A program made the position numbers and the translations under genes. A DNA stretch of 64,000 nucleotides, taken from NCBI GenBank assembly GCA_037954325.1, contig JBBMNZ010000001.1, positions 26,396,258-26,460,257 of the forward strand, given 5' to 3'. The notes below the pieces were generated by a model. That model was not told the DNA's origin, searched no databases, and worked only from the letters and a program-made list of their open reading frames with translations. This document shows, piece by piece, positions 11,482 through 24,900 of the stretch (position 1 is the first letter of the stretch; each line of letters opens with the position of its first letter). Source of the DNA: Fistularia commersonii. Its lineage: Eukaryota > Chordata > Actinopteri > Syngnathiformes > Fistulariidae.

Positions 11482-12154
11482 AAGGGCTGGGCAATATCTT
11501 TGTATAACTGCCTTACTTTTTATTTTTCTAATCAACTATGTTCATCATTTATACCCAGCAAGGATCATTATATGGTAGCTCCCCTTGTTGATTTACGGTA
11601 GTATTTTATTTTTCTTCTGAAATTTCTTTTAACAACATTTTGGGAGATGGCGACACACACACACACACACACACATGACAGTAATGGTTAATAACAGCTA
11701 AAGATAGCCTGAAAATATTCCAGACATTAAACAAGTATAGGATTTCTTTGCTTGAATGTTTGTAAGTGTTGAATGCAGCATTCAGAAACAGCTTTAATAT
11801 TAGCCAAAAAATTATCTTAAAAAAAAAAAAAAAAACAAGAAATGACAGAGAATTTATCCCCCAAAAATCTGCTTAAAAAGCATAACCAATTCTAGTGCAG
11901 TTTCAAAACACTTAACAGGAAAGTATTCCAAACTTTCAAAAATGCCTTATTATTGAAAAAATCTATTTAACGGTCAGAACACAGATTTTTTTTTTTTTTT
12001 GTCAGATCTCCTTTAATTTAGCTTTTATTCAGTTTTTAGGGAAATGCTATTTATTAATGTTGCATGTCCGATATGAGATTTGACACACCCAAACGAATTA
12101 ATTAAAATTGATGATATGATATTAACTACCATTCCCCCATATTGCCCAGCCCTG
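11482..12154. mobile_element. Fossil hAT-like non-autonomous element downstream of kif3c
   Basis: GGGCTGGGCAATAT at 11484-11497 reappears as its inverse complement ATATTGCCCAGCCC at 12139-12152, giving terminal inverted repeats of the type CAGGGCTGGGCAATAT known from fish hAT-like elements. The 670-bp interior is AT-rich with no transposase. It includes an AC microsatellite (11653-11675), A-rich 11819-11835 and T-rich 11987-12000. I find no convincing 8-bp target duplication, consistent with great age. Confidence 0.55.
11653..11675 (+). repeat. (AC)n microsatellite
   Basis: Uninterrupted AC dinucleotide run of 23 nt inside the hAT-like element. Confidence 0.97.
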
Positions 12155-12634
12155 GTCCGACATCCCATATCTGTTCGAATAATGCCTGTCAAATGAAATC
12201 AGTGGTCAGTGGAGCTCTTGAAGTTATCTTTCACTGTTTGCTGGCTTTCTTTCTGTTTCAATCAACCGCTGCGTAAGCCATGTGGGTTCTCTCTGGAAAT
12301 ACCCGGGCCTCAACAAATAGCACAGCTGCGACATCAACTACTGGCACCCAATATTGTTTTAGAGTGAATTAAAATATGACTTTGTCAGGTAAACACTTAG
12401 AAGGCCATCGCTTTCCTGGAGCATGTGTCCAGTCGTGGAGGGCTACAGTGATGGAACTACATGGGGCCATTAGTTAAACCTGTATTCTTGAATAGTTGTT
12501 GCTTCAATTCCTTGCCACAGTAATGTCATCGTGAGCCAAAACAAACAAAAATGTGAAGGAAGCTTGCACTGCTCTCTTGCCTTATTTTTTCCATAGCTGT
12601 GAACTTGTGAAGAGTCAATTTGCTTACTCATGAG

Positions 12635-12640
12635 AATAAA
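12635..12640 (+). terminator. kif3c: Candidate poly(A) signal of kif3c
   Basis: AATAAA followed by a GT-rich stretch (CTGTCAGCTGTGTGC) about 25 nt downstream. It is the clearest canonical hexamer between the kif3c stop and asxl2. Its use is inferred. Confidence 0.4.
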
Positions 12641-12883
12641 AGCCAAAAACCTCTTGGGCTGTCAGCTGTGTGCAGGAAAGGAGGTAAACAATGAGTGAGT
12701 GCCTGCAGGGAAACTCGCTGACTGATAAATACAGTAAGATGACGTTTCCTTCGGGGGGGTCACATGACTCTTTTACAGTAAGTCCAACATGGCAGGCGGA
12801 GTGGGGCCTAGGCGGTAACTTAAGCAACATTTTCAACAGAAACGAGCAAAATCCCTACACTGCCCTGCAAACAGACGTCCACA

Positions 12884-12940
12884 ATGAGGGAGAGGCAGAA
12901 GAAAAAGAAGGGGAGGACGTGGGCGGAAGCCGCGAGAACG
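12884..12940 (+). other. asxl2: asxl2 first coding exon in CpG-rich promoter zone
   Basis: ATG AGG GAG AGG starts a 19-codon exon, MRERQKKKKGRTWAEAART, closely matching vertebrate ASXL N-termini, followed by a GTATTA donor. A CpG-rich zone runs from about 12900 to 13600. An upstream in-frame ATG at 12691 exists, but the downstream one matches the family start. Confidence 0.88.
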
Positions 12941-15900
12941 GTATTAAACGTGCTTTCACCTGCCGTTTGTTGTGGTTGTTTTTCCTTGAACGCACCCACT
13001 TGTACAACTGTGTTTATGAGTTCATGACCCGCCGGTGGAGCCGAAATGTTGCGTTTGCGGCGCCAGGCGCCAGCCGCCAGGCCCGGCGTTGACGCTCGGA
13101 CATTCGGAGGACCGCCGCAGTTATTCGCTGCCGAGCGCTCTTGAACCAGTCGCTCCACCGGGCTGTAACTAAGAGCTGAGCGTGTCCCGAGTGCATCCCA
13201 AACGCTTTTCCAGAACGCCTCCGCGTCTTATCCCGCGGAGGTTTAGGGTGTCACGGCTGTCGGGGGTTTCAGAAAAGACACACTGGACGCGGGGGTGCAC
13301 CCTCGCGTCAGCGCTCAGCGTTAGCCGGGCTAGCTGTGCTAGCTTACCGCTAGCACAATCCACCTCGTCAGTGAGTTCCTCCGAATTCCATTTACTGCCG
13401 CGGACGAGCAACCGTGCGGTGTTTGGATTTCGACCGGCGCGGCACATGTCTCTCACGGCGGACCGTGACGTTATTTTGCGCGTCAACTCCGGACATTCGT
13501 TTTTTAGACATGTCGCTAGCATGACAGCTAGCTTAGCATGCTAACGACTGCGGCACACAGACGCGTCGGGCGAACTTCTTAATTGGGACGTCAAGGTGTG
13601 ACCGGCTCCTACGTTACCTGTTCAGACGACCGTTACTCTTATTCGCCGAAAATATGAAAACTGGCCGATGACACCCTGCAAACTTTAACTCTTTTGGAGG
13701 TACGCGGTGGTAAAGCCGAAGTTAGTTTTTCTGACACCTCTTAGCGCATCGTTACAATGAAACGCAAGCTAAAACCCCAACATCCAAATATATCGCGGAT
13801 GTAGCGACAGTGTTTTTTAGTGGCAACCTGTCATTGACATGCTTTTGCTTTTAGTGTTTCCATCCAGTGTTTTTATTTATTTAATCTGAAGTGCATCGGT
13901 GCCGTTCTGCAGTAGTATTATGACTTCTTTTCTTGTTTTCTTACTTCAACGTTCAGGGAAAAGTTCCTCTGTCATAAATGGCATGAGATCTGCATGTAAT
14001 ACTGTATAAAATATCATAGAAATGGTTTCAGTATCACATTATCTTTAACACACGGTTGTATTGTGGAGACTTGTTGTAAAGTTAAAAATGTCAACATTTT
14101 ATTTTTCACTTGCAGTAGCCTGGAGGCAACCTAAGTTCAAAGCTACCCATGTGAACAGACTAGTCGTGTGTTTATTTATCTTTAGATCTATCTGAGTCGG
14201 GCAATGTATTTATATTTATCATCCATCAAACTTTTATTTTGTATGATATCTTAAATATTAAAAGTCCAATAGCTCTCGTGTCATACTTAAAAAAAATGTC
14301 TTTGTTGTAGGTTTTGGAGAAATACCCTAACACACCAATGAGCCATAAAGAAATCTTGCAAGTGATCCAAAGAGAAAGGCTCAAAGAAATAAGGTACTCA
14401 TTCACGCATTGGTGAAGATGTTCTCGAGTACGCCAGCGTTCTCTCTCTCTCCTTCTCTCTCTCTCACTTTCTTTCTGTTACTGATTACTTGTGTCGTGCA
14501 TTCTCCTTTTTCTCGTTCACAACACAGTGAATATTTAACTCAACCTCTAATTGTTTCATTTCTTTTTGTTTCATTGTCACTGTTGTCAACCAGAAGGTAA
14601 GACCAAGCTTAGCCCCCCCAGCCACTTCTCAATTTAACTCACTTAATTCTTAAACTCACTGCAATGCGTTCTTTATTTTTTTGTGGGTTCTACTGTTTGC
14701 ACGTTATTAACCATAACTTGCCGTAGGTTCAACGGCAGAAATACAGAGTTTTCGTATTTCACGATAAACCGCGCTTCTGTAACCGCTCGTTGCATAAAAT
14801 CATGATTATATTGTCCTGTATGATTAAATGTTTAATAAAAGAAAACAAGGGAGCTGATGGAAGTGTATTTTACTTGATGTGGTGAATGATCTGGTACATT
14901 TTTGGTTGGTTGTGTTGGTGCGAGTTAAATCAATTATATGACTGCTATATGAACCTGAAAAATGCAACAGATGTGTTTTACCCACTCGTCACTTTTCTCA
15001 AGCGTCTCCAGCATTTATCTACGTTTAAATCCACATACTTCCAAGGAAAGCTGATAGAAATCGCTTTTTTTTTTTCCTCTTTATTATGTGTCATTGTTCC
15101 ATGAAATCTGATTCAGTGTGTGCTCTTAATGAGCCTCTTTGTTCTGAAAAAGTTTCACTTATCTTGGCAGTTATTGTGAAACAAGCACACTAGTTTAATC
15201 TGAGTATCAGCCCCCCCCCCCACAATGATGCATTTGTCTTGAACTTGCGTTTTATACAATTGAGCATACATTAAATTTGCCTCACCAGTACACTAATGTG
15301 AATCTGAACTCACATGTTTCCTCCTGATGCATGATAGCAGTTTCTCCCCAGATATCAGAGCAGCCCTCTTGCTTTTTTTTTTCTCCCAGCTGTCCTGATT
15401 TATTTGGGAACTGATATGTAATTTGCGTTTTTCTCTAATGATATAGTGGAACTTCGCCGTTGGCATGTCTGAATGCAATGCTGCACACAAACTCTCGCGG
15501 TGAGGAGGGGATCTTCTACAAAGTTCCGGGCAGAATGGGAGTTTACACATTAAAGGTTCGTTTAATGCAGTGTGTGACAAATTTCGCCTTCGGATCAATA
15601 AATCATCTCTGATTTCTGATATGTTTCCTGGAACGATGAGTATTGTCGGTGAACAGGCGAGTCCAACAAAAAAAAAGACCAATATATCAACAGATCTTAC
15701 AGTGGTTACATTGTGAGCCAACGGGTGATTTTGAGTTGAGCACTGGCTGTTTGTCCTCTTTGCTGTCTTGGTCACATGAAAAATCATGTATGGCATGTCT
15801 TGTGTTTTATCTAGAAGGACATCTCGGATGTAGCCAAGGAGCTGTCTGAGGAGGGTTCTGAAGAGAGCAGCGACAATCTCTCCGACTCCCGAAGCACAGA

Positions 15901-18900
15901 AAACAATAGCAGTGCCAACACTCCGGAGGGCAGGAGGAGGAAGTGGATGCGAAGAGGTACTGTCATTGCACTCTTTATGTACTTTTTCTTGTATTATTCA
16001 GAGTATCACAAAGAGGTTGTAATTTAACTTTTTTTCTGAGATCCCTCCTTTAGAATCAGTAGGAGTATTTTCCAATTGTGTTCATAGTTAACTTTCAAAT
16101 GCATCGTTTGATGTTTCCATTTTTCGCCCGTACAAATTTCAACATGGTCCTGCACGTATCTAAAGTGAGTGAACCAGCATAAAACTATGTAAACGCTTAA
16201 TGTATTTATAAATAATTGAATAGTGCTTGATTTCATGAGGAGTGTCACAATCCAGATGACTGACATAGCAGGATTTGGTTTTTTTTTTTGGAAATGGAAA
16301 AAACAACTCAACCCAATCTTGTAGTAAAAAACTCTCAGAAAGTGCAGCTGATACTCTGTGAAAAATACCCTGTCAACTGCAGCAGAGTAAAATTTCTGTC
16401 ATTTTTGAAGTCAGGGTCTGTTTTACCGTGCACATTTTTGGGCATGATTTATAGGGAAAAATCTGTTTGTAACATAATGTAAGGCACAGCTCTGCACGAT
16501 CGTCCGTCCACTAACCGTGCTAGTTTTTGTTTCTGACAGACTTGGAAATTTATTGCCGATGTCTGAAGATCCCACATAAGAGAGATTGGGCGTGTAATTG
16601 CAGCCTTTTTGTGATCTCCGGGGGAGTGTCAGTGCGAGTTTATTACAGTTCCCAGCTGCAACAGCAGAGGGGACAGTTTTGGCACCATCACATAAAGAAC
16701 CACTTAGTTGTTAAAGACCAACTACAACAAAAAAAAAAAACAACAAAAAAACAAAATTTAATTTTGTCCACAAATGAAGCACAAAAGTATGTGAAGCTTT
16801 TGGGAACTTAGAAAAGCAAAAGTTGTGGCAAAGCTATGAAAATAAAAAGATATTCAGACTGTGCTTACAAAGGGACTGAAGGCTGTGATTGCATGAACCA
16901 AATATGTCTGTAAGATTCAATGTATTTTGAAGTCATAGGCTGCCATAATGTTGGCAGTTATTCATTTTTATTCCACAATGTTTCAAGACATGGTTTTAAC
17001 GTTCTCAGACTGTCAGAGACAGGAACTAGCATCTTTGCAGCACACACTTATAGTTAGCGACATCATATTCACTCTGAGGTCTCCGTCATAGCTGACTTGA
17101 TTGGTCCCTGTCCTCTTCATGTGGTCATTTTGACATTGCTCGGGTTGAAAAGCGTAAGAAATTCCCGGTAAAAGGCTTGTTTTGTACCCGAACATGTCCT
17201 CGTATGGGAGCTCATTGTCTATTGAGGATGAGGGCTGTCGCTGCATGCTAGAAAAAAAAGCCCCCTGCTGTTTCTCAGAGGATTTTATCATGAGAGTTCA
17301 CACCCTGTTCTTCACTCTGGTTACTAAGAGGCCAGCGAAAGATGTGATCTACCAGCCAAGGAAAGTGGTTTCGTCTAAAAACATACAGCATCACTACATA
17401 ATATGATACCTGGGATGAAAAGAGCTTCATTTATAATGCTAGTAAAAGCTGACTTTTATACTCATCTCACAACTGGTCCATGAAGGACTTGTGCTGTGCA
17501 TTGTCCTTTGAGAAAATAACATTTGCATTCTTTGTGTTCTTCATGTTGTCCATAGGATTTGAATGAATTAAATGCAATGCTATATCTGTCAAAAGGTGGC
17601 AAAATAAACTGTTGCTGTGAGCTGTTAGTTTGTGTTTGACCATTGGCAGCACAGATGGTCACAGTGAGCCTGACCGCAGCCTTCGCCAATTCACGTCAGC
17701 CGAAGACATAGCAGCAGCCCCTCTTCGCTTTTCTGCTACATTGTCCCTCCCTGTAGCTGACTGGGCTTGTTTTGCAAGTCATCATATCTGTCAAGATGCA
17801 CAGCTGTCAGTTTTGCTGCTGCATGGCTGGAGAGCCCTGTAGCCACACCGCAGTAAACATGCATCCTATAATCATATCATTTATCATGATTTTAATAACT
17901 TTTTCATTGTTAAGTATGCATAAGGGGATGCATACTCAGACATGAGTTTAAAGAATAAAAAAATACAATCAAATGTGACAAAGCTCAGGCTGTACAGGGG
18001 CTGTGATTATAAAAAGGCAAGCTGATAGAAATAAGTTATTCATAAATATATATATATATTTTTTTAACAAAACCCAGATTTATTTGATATGATGCAATGA
18101 GAGAGGCTTTTTCAGAATTCCAAAATAAAAAATCTACAGCGCCAACTGAACACATGATCCCACAGTGCATGTTGCCAATGAGCATTTAGTCAAGTAGAGA
18201 AATAATTAATTCTTTTTTTTTTCTACCGACTCTCATAAGTTCTCTGTTTTTTGTCATAATCTAAGCAACTGTTCAACAGGAAACTGTATTTTTTCAGCAT
18301 GACCTGTGACCACTTCCTCATTATGCAAAAGTTTGAAACTGCCAAGCAAATAACCTTAGCCTACAGCTGAGTGGGAGGACTCCAGTTTAGCGTTATTTTT
18401 GAACTAATCAATGCAGGGATTCACAAAGTCAAATGGAAATGAAGTTGCATCGGAGAAGAAACAACTGCAACGTCCTTACAATCCAAAGATGTTTTGATAA
18501 AACCATAGACAGCAAAGGGAACCTTCCAGAAGTCCAACCTCTTTTTCTAGCAAGATGTTTTGGCAAAAGTAATGCTATCTGCTCCTTTGTGCACAGTAGT
18601 GGTTTCAGTTTCATCAGTACAAAAGAGTGATGCGATAAAATGTACACACCTCCCTCAGGAAGTGTATTTTGTAACATCTGTGTTTTTGTATCACAGTTCC
18701 CTCCAAGCTGCAGTCGCAGCCGTCATCTCCACAGCCTCGATGCTCATCGCCTTCTGTTCCCACCAGTAAGCTCATCTCTCCCTCGCAGAAACACAGCAAG
18801 AAAGCTTTGAAACAGGTACTGGATTCTTCTGTATTTCTAATTTTTTTGTTCCGTAGTAGTGGTCGAGAGTGCGCCTTGGTTTTTGCACAAAAGCTAACAT

Positions 18901-21900
18901 CTGATGTTTCACGGGTTCGTGCCACACCCTCATGCACACATTCACTCATACAAATCTCTAGACTCCACATTGCAACACAAGCAAAAACATGCTCTGGCAC
19001 ATTCAAACTTCGACCTAGTTCTTCTCTACGGCTACGACAAGTGCAGAGTTTCACACATAATATCGTAAATGGTACCAACCTTCGGTGTCAACTTTCACTC
19101 CTGCCAAAAAGTTCATGATTTAAAATGCCATGGTTTGAATGAGTGACAGTGAGATAGAGCAGAAACTGCAGAGGCTATTTTTCAAAAAAAAAAAGTGTAG
19201 TGGGAGGGTAGAGCTTCGGCCAGAGAGGAATGTGCAAAGTTCTGCAGCCATTCTTTTATATGGCATGGGCTCAAATCAAATCCCAAAAGGGCATTTTGGA
19301 CATTTGTATTTTTGATTTTTAAATTTAAGCCTTATGTAGTTGGAAGAATTTTTTTAATGAATCCTTCCCATAATGTTTTTTTTTTTCTTTAAATCTGCAA
19401 AGTGTGTTGTTACAAAGTTGATCAATTACAACTTTGTTAAACACCACCAAGTAGTTACTGCAGTAATTTTAGTTGTACTTTTTGTGCTCAAAACCTGTAA
19501 TTCATCACAAATCTTTACTGAAGAAAAGCGTTAAAAATGGATGAAAAATAGCCAGAAAAAAAATAGAAAATTCTGTAGTTTTTTTTTTCCCCCCACCTTG
19601 GGAATATAATTTTATTGATAGTTTGTAATTCAGTGTCTGATCAGTTGTCCTCTGTCTGTCAGCTGCTCTCCCTCTCCCTCTCCCTCTCGCTCGTAATTCT
19701 TGTCTTTTTCCTTCATCAGCAAAACCTACTCGGACTAAACATTCTGGACATTGTTGACACATAGTTATGCTTTGTTCGACATTGCACTAGCTTGTTCTGG
19801 CTTAATATCAGAAACATTCCAACACTTTTTGTCCCTGTTAATCGTTTCAAAACCAAAAGATGAGGAAAATGGGCCTTGGTCAGGAAAAAGAAAGCGCAGC
19901 CTTTCCTGTCATCGTAAAAGAAGGGGCATTTTATTGTATTTCACTCATCTGAAAGTATTACTTGGCGTTTGCTTAAAAGATATCAAACATACTTCAAATT
20001 GTATTTGAAATGTACTGAGACATATTTGATGGGTTGAGGTTAAAAAACAGTGTAACAGAGTAGTGGACTATTATCCAGGGAAGACTGTTCAAGGCCACAT
20101 CTACTTTTGATTCATTTCATAAAAGCCCAACTGGATTTTATGCCCATTTTCAGTCCACATGTAAAGCATTGCCAGTGTTGGTTCTCATTATCTGTCCTGA
20201 CTCCGTTAGTTTAACATCTTGTGCTGGTTATTTAGAAACAATGAGGCGTCAGGGAAAAATGCTTGTAGCTGGTTTATTGCATTTTCCTATTGGCTGCCTT
20301 GTGCCTTTTTTCGTTCCATTTAATTAGATTTCACTTGATTGCAAAGATTGTAATTCACTCCATCTGTGTTGGTTTGCAGTTTTTTAGTTTTCTTGGACCC
20401 AATTTGTAGGAATTTATTAGGCAAAAGGAAGATTACGAGATGGCTTAGAAAATTGTGCTGTTGACAAGCTACTGTGTATTTTCACTCTGTAATTACTTTT
20501 GTATTTAATAAACTGAAGCAATTTGAGTTGGTTTCTTCTATAATCTTTGATAAAATGCTTTTTGGGTGATCCTATTTCTTCACAGATTAACACACAGAGA
20601 TGATTTACGCTTGTATTACGCAATCAAAGTTTCTATTTAGCTGTTATTTAAGCAGGCAAGTGGCCCAGGGGGAGTAGTTGCAGGAAAACAGTGGGCTCTA
20701 CACATTTTTGCTCTCATTTTCTTCAGCTACCAGCAATTTATTCCAACTTTCTTTTGCTCTTGTTTAGGCCTTGAAGCAGCAGCAGCAGAGAAACCAGCGC
20801 AGACACGGGGCAATGCCAACCAGCTCCAATTCCAGGCTGCTTCTCAAAACCATCAAAGATATGGCTGACAACATTACTACCAAAACTGGTAAGTATAAGA
20901 TGAGAGAATATAGTCCTTTTTTTGCCCTGCTGTAGCATCTTCATTTGGAGAGCCTCTAACTGGTCAGCCTCTTTGTTTCCCTCTTTGCGGTATCAACCCT
21001 GCAGAGACTTTTAGCTGTGGAGCCTTGGAAACAACTAACATGTGTTTTTACCCATTGCAGTGACACAGTGCAAGAAAAGAGATGTGATGTCTGCCTTGCA
21101 TCTTAATGCCCTGGCGGAAAGTCTAGCACTAAAGAATTTGCTTGTATTTTCCTTCGTGGTTTGCCATCTCCTATGACGTACTCCTTGACTTTGACCGGTA
21201 GACTGATAGCATAATGTTTGGCTCACAGACCCATTATGTAAATGTTGTGAAAAAGGGTTTGGAATTCTCAATGTGCCTTGAAAATTTCAACCCAATCCTG
21301 ATCAGCCGGAGAAAGTAAGAGCCCGGTCCAATGTAGAGTCATCGCAGTTATGGCAGGCCAAACCCCAGACAAACACTTTTATTTTTTTTCAATGTGAACA
21401 GAAAACACACCTGACATGCCAGAGACCCTTTGCTATAGCAGTTGATAAGGTTTTTTTTTTTTTTTTGCTAGTCAGCAGTTTCCTTTGCAGCAGTGATCAG
21501 CTGCAAGGCAGCTGAGGGTTGAAAGGGTTTCTACAGACATTTAGAATCAGAGACAGAAATGCTCGAAGACGGCTCAGCAGCTTCATCTGTATTGATGGCG
21601 GTAACTGAAACTCCCAATTTTATTTAACTCTTTTAGAATGGAGTTCTGTTTTGCGACCGTTTGTTGTTGTTTTTTCTACACATTTATATTCTGTCCTGAC
21701 ACATGCAGCCCATTCAAGATAAGAACAAAAAAAAAATGAAATTCCACAGCAAACGATTGAGTTTATTATTTTTAGAGAAAGGTAACTCATAAACTACTGT
21801 GGATACCACAATGAGAAGTCATTGCAAGTAACAGTTACCTTCTTTACAACATTTACCCGTGAAACAAATTTAGTTAATAGGAAAACTCTGTAGACAAGCA

Positions 21901-24900
21901 TAATACAAGTATTTTGTAGTTATACTTTTTTTTGTAATCAACCATTCAGTGTGAGAAGGAAACACTGGCTGATATTTGAAGGCATATTACTGGTGAGCTT
22001 TAGGATTTCGGGTACCGTAGTAATCATCAATTTAATAATGTTTCTATTGAAATCAGGTTTATATCATTCAGACCTGTGGCTTCGATGTTAGCTGATCCCA
22101 TCCCTTCACACTGTGGTTGCTTATGGAAAGTGCCTTGAGTGATTCCAGCTTTTTGGTCTGAAATAATAATTTTACTGAACAAGGCAATTGGGAGTGTCAT
22201 TTCTGGAACCGCAGAATACTTGCTTTATTGCCAAGCAAAAACAACCGCTGTTGATGAAAGTCTAAATACTTTAATTTTTACAAATGCCATCCTGTCAAAG
22301 AACATTAATGGAACGCATTTTTGTTTCCTCTCCTATCAGCCTTTACTTAAGAGAAAATCAACAATTACTATCCGTCTTTATGCTCAGCCACAGCTGCTTT
22401 TGTACTAGAAGTATTAACTCCAGAAACTTCTGTTGGATGCTTTCACACTCCAAGCTGCTGCATCCTGTTTTGTCACAATGCTTGATACTGTTGCTCTTTG
22501 CTCCTCTTACTTTCTTGCAAAACAATTACTTCTGGTTGAGTGATCGCACATAATCCCTACTTTTGGACCAGTGTGGAAATGGGAAACCGGACAGAAGATT
22601 TATAAACACTGTATTCTGTAAAAGAGAGATTAATTTGGCAGCGATTGGTTTAATCGTGCTCGTAAGCTCATGCAGTCAAATCACAATACTCAAATTATTT
22701 TAGCAGATACTACAAATCTAACAAGTGAGAACATCTTTTTAGGGGCTCAATTTCAGATCATTGTCCCTTTTTTTTTTTTCCCCTGACGTGTTGTCTTTAC
22801 GTTTGCCTTGTGTCTTACCAGACCTTTGCCACGCAGTTGTACCGAGGAAGGTTTCACAGAGATCAAGTCGTCTCAGTGCCGGTGAGTGTGCCGTTCACCC
22901 TAACTGAGTTTAGCTGAGAATCAAGTAGAAATTTCCCACCCAAAAAAACTGCAAAAATTCCAAGGCCTCTTTCGCCAACGCGATTTATTACGCGAACTCT
23001 TGATCTCAAATGTGTCCGAGAACTTTACTTCTTTTTTTTTTGTATCATTAGATTTCTTTATTTTTATTTTTTAATATATCCGTGGATCTATCATGGTTTG
23101 TACTTATGTCCTGTTTTGTATTGCAGGGCAGCTGAAACGTACCAAGTGTAAAATAGATGTAGAGACACCAGACTCTATTTTGGTTAACACCAACCTGCGG
23201 GCAATCATCAACAAGCACACCTTTTCTGTCCTGCCCCCAGACTGCCAACAGAGGCTGCTCAGGCTTCTGCCTGAAGTTGACCAGCAGGTGGCTCTAAAAT
23301 TAGGCATACTTTTTTTTTTTAGCATTCAATGTAGAGTGTACATTTATTATGCTATGTATCATTCATCTCTCATCCTGTAAATATTTGTCGATCTGTAAAT
23401 CTGAATTCACTAATTCTAAAAGTGCACGTATGCGACATGACCCAGTGTGTTGAGGAAGGAGAGTGATTGTGATGATATTAGTCATAACATTGTGCCTCCT
23501 CTCCGCAGGCCTGCATGGACGGCCTTCTGAAGGTCACTAGTTCTGCCTTAAACAATGAGTTCTTCACATCGGCAGCCCAGTCTTGGAAAGAGAGACTGGC
23601 TGAGGGTCAGTGCCGCTGCTCCCGACCAATAATAACTGCATTCACTTTGCATTCAGAGAGAGAATGTGTCACCAAGGCTCAGTGTGACTCCACAGAGCAT
23701 TCACAGATTTAATTTCTATCCTTACAGGGGAGTTCACTCCTGAGTTGCAGCTACGAATGCGGCAGGAGATTGAGAAGGAGAAGAAAGTTGAGCACTGGAA
23801 GGAAGCGTTCTTTGAAAACTATTATGGAGAAAAGTATGTTGTCCGTTGATTTCAATTTGGACTCAAGATAACAGATTCAAATGAGTCTACATGTTAGGCC
23901 TACAATTGATAAAATAGAACCGCTCACATTTTATGAGTCTACCAGTAATAATTATTGCCCAGAGCAGTGTTTTTGAACCGCATTGCCCAGTGCTTGCCGG
24001 CGCTGTTTCTGTAACATTATCAATTCTTTAGCCAGGTCTTTCTCCCCTCTGGGCTGAACAGACAGACCCAAGCAGTTAACAATGGAGAAGATAGACCATA
24101 AAATAGATCTAAATGTAGGGGAGTCTTCCACACTGTTGTGAGACGTGTCCAAATGAATGTGGCATATTCTACAAATAACTGTTTTTATCTATTTAATTTG
24201 GTTTCATGTGCTACCACCCTCGCAAACAATGTTTGGAGACGTGCTGCCGAATCACTTCATGCCTTCTGAAAAGAACGTCTAGATTGGAAGCATTATTATT
24301 TTTTGAGCTCTCATTTTCCGAGTCTAGATGAATCATCATCACTTACATCATTGATGTTAAAGCGAAAACTGCAGTTTTACTTATCCATAAGAAAAAAAAA
24401 ACAACAGATTTTCTAGAGACTATAAAAGCCCTTTTTAACCTAACAAGAATGTTTATACTTCTTAAATGACTTGATTTGTATTTTTGTTTTGTTTATTTGT
24501 CCGACTTTGAACTGTCCCCCTTTTTCTGTCTGTACAGTTCTGGACTCAGCTATGAAGAATCCAAAGTCTTGACAAAGGCTGATCTGAATCAAGAGTCCCC
24601 CACACATCATGCAGAACCTTGCGTTCAAGCACAGGAGGAAATGAAGGGTACCAAGGACAGCAGCGGTCAGCCTGATGGAGTCGCAGCCACAGTCAAAGAC
24701 ACAAAGCAAACACAGCAACCGTCACAGGAGCCTTTGAAAGTGCCGCCCGCTCAGAGAGAGACTCTCTCCATCATCGAGCCCATGAAGACTCGGCGCTCTC
24801 AGCATGCAGAGGACCGCAGGTTAAATGCTACCGCTCTGCCGGGCCCGACGCCGATTCCGACAGCGCTAGAGGTCGAGAAGAAGACCGGTAAGGCCACAGC

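Larger units (their letters stand above)
11321..12883. other. kif3c 3'UTR and kif3c-asxl2 intergenic region
   Basis: 1.56 kb separate the kif3c stop from the asxl2 start codon. It holds the hAT-like fossil (11482-12154) and then unique sequence. The best poly(A) candidate is at 12635. If that is used, the hAT fossil lies within the kif3c 3'UTR and only about 230 nt separate the two genes. Confidence 0.55.

Noticed and set aside
12691..13092. A 133-aa open frame beginning upstream of asxl2
   Set aside because: It overlaps the asxl2 start region in another frame. The MRERQKKKKGRTWAEAA exon at 12884 matches the ASXL family start instead.
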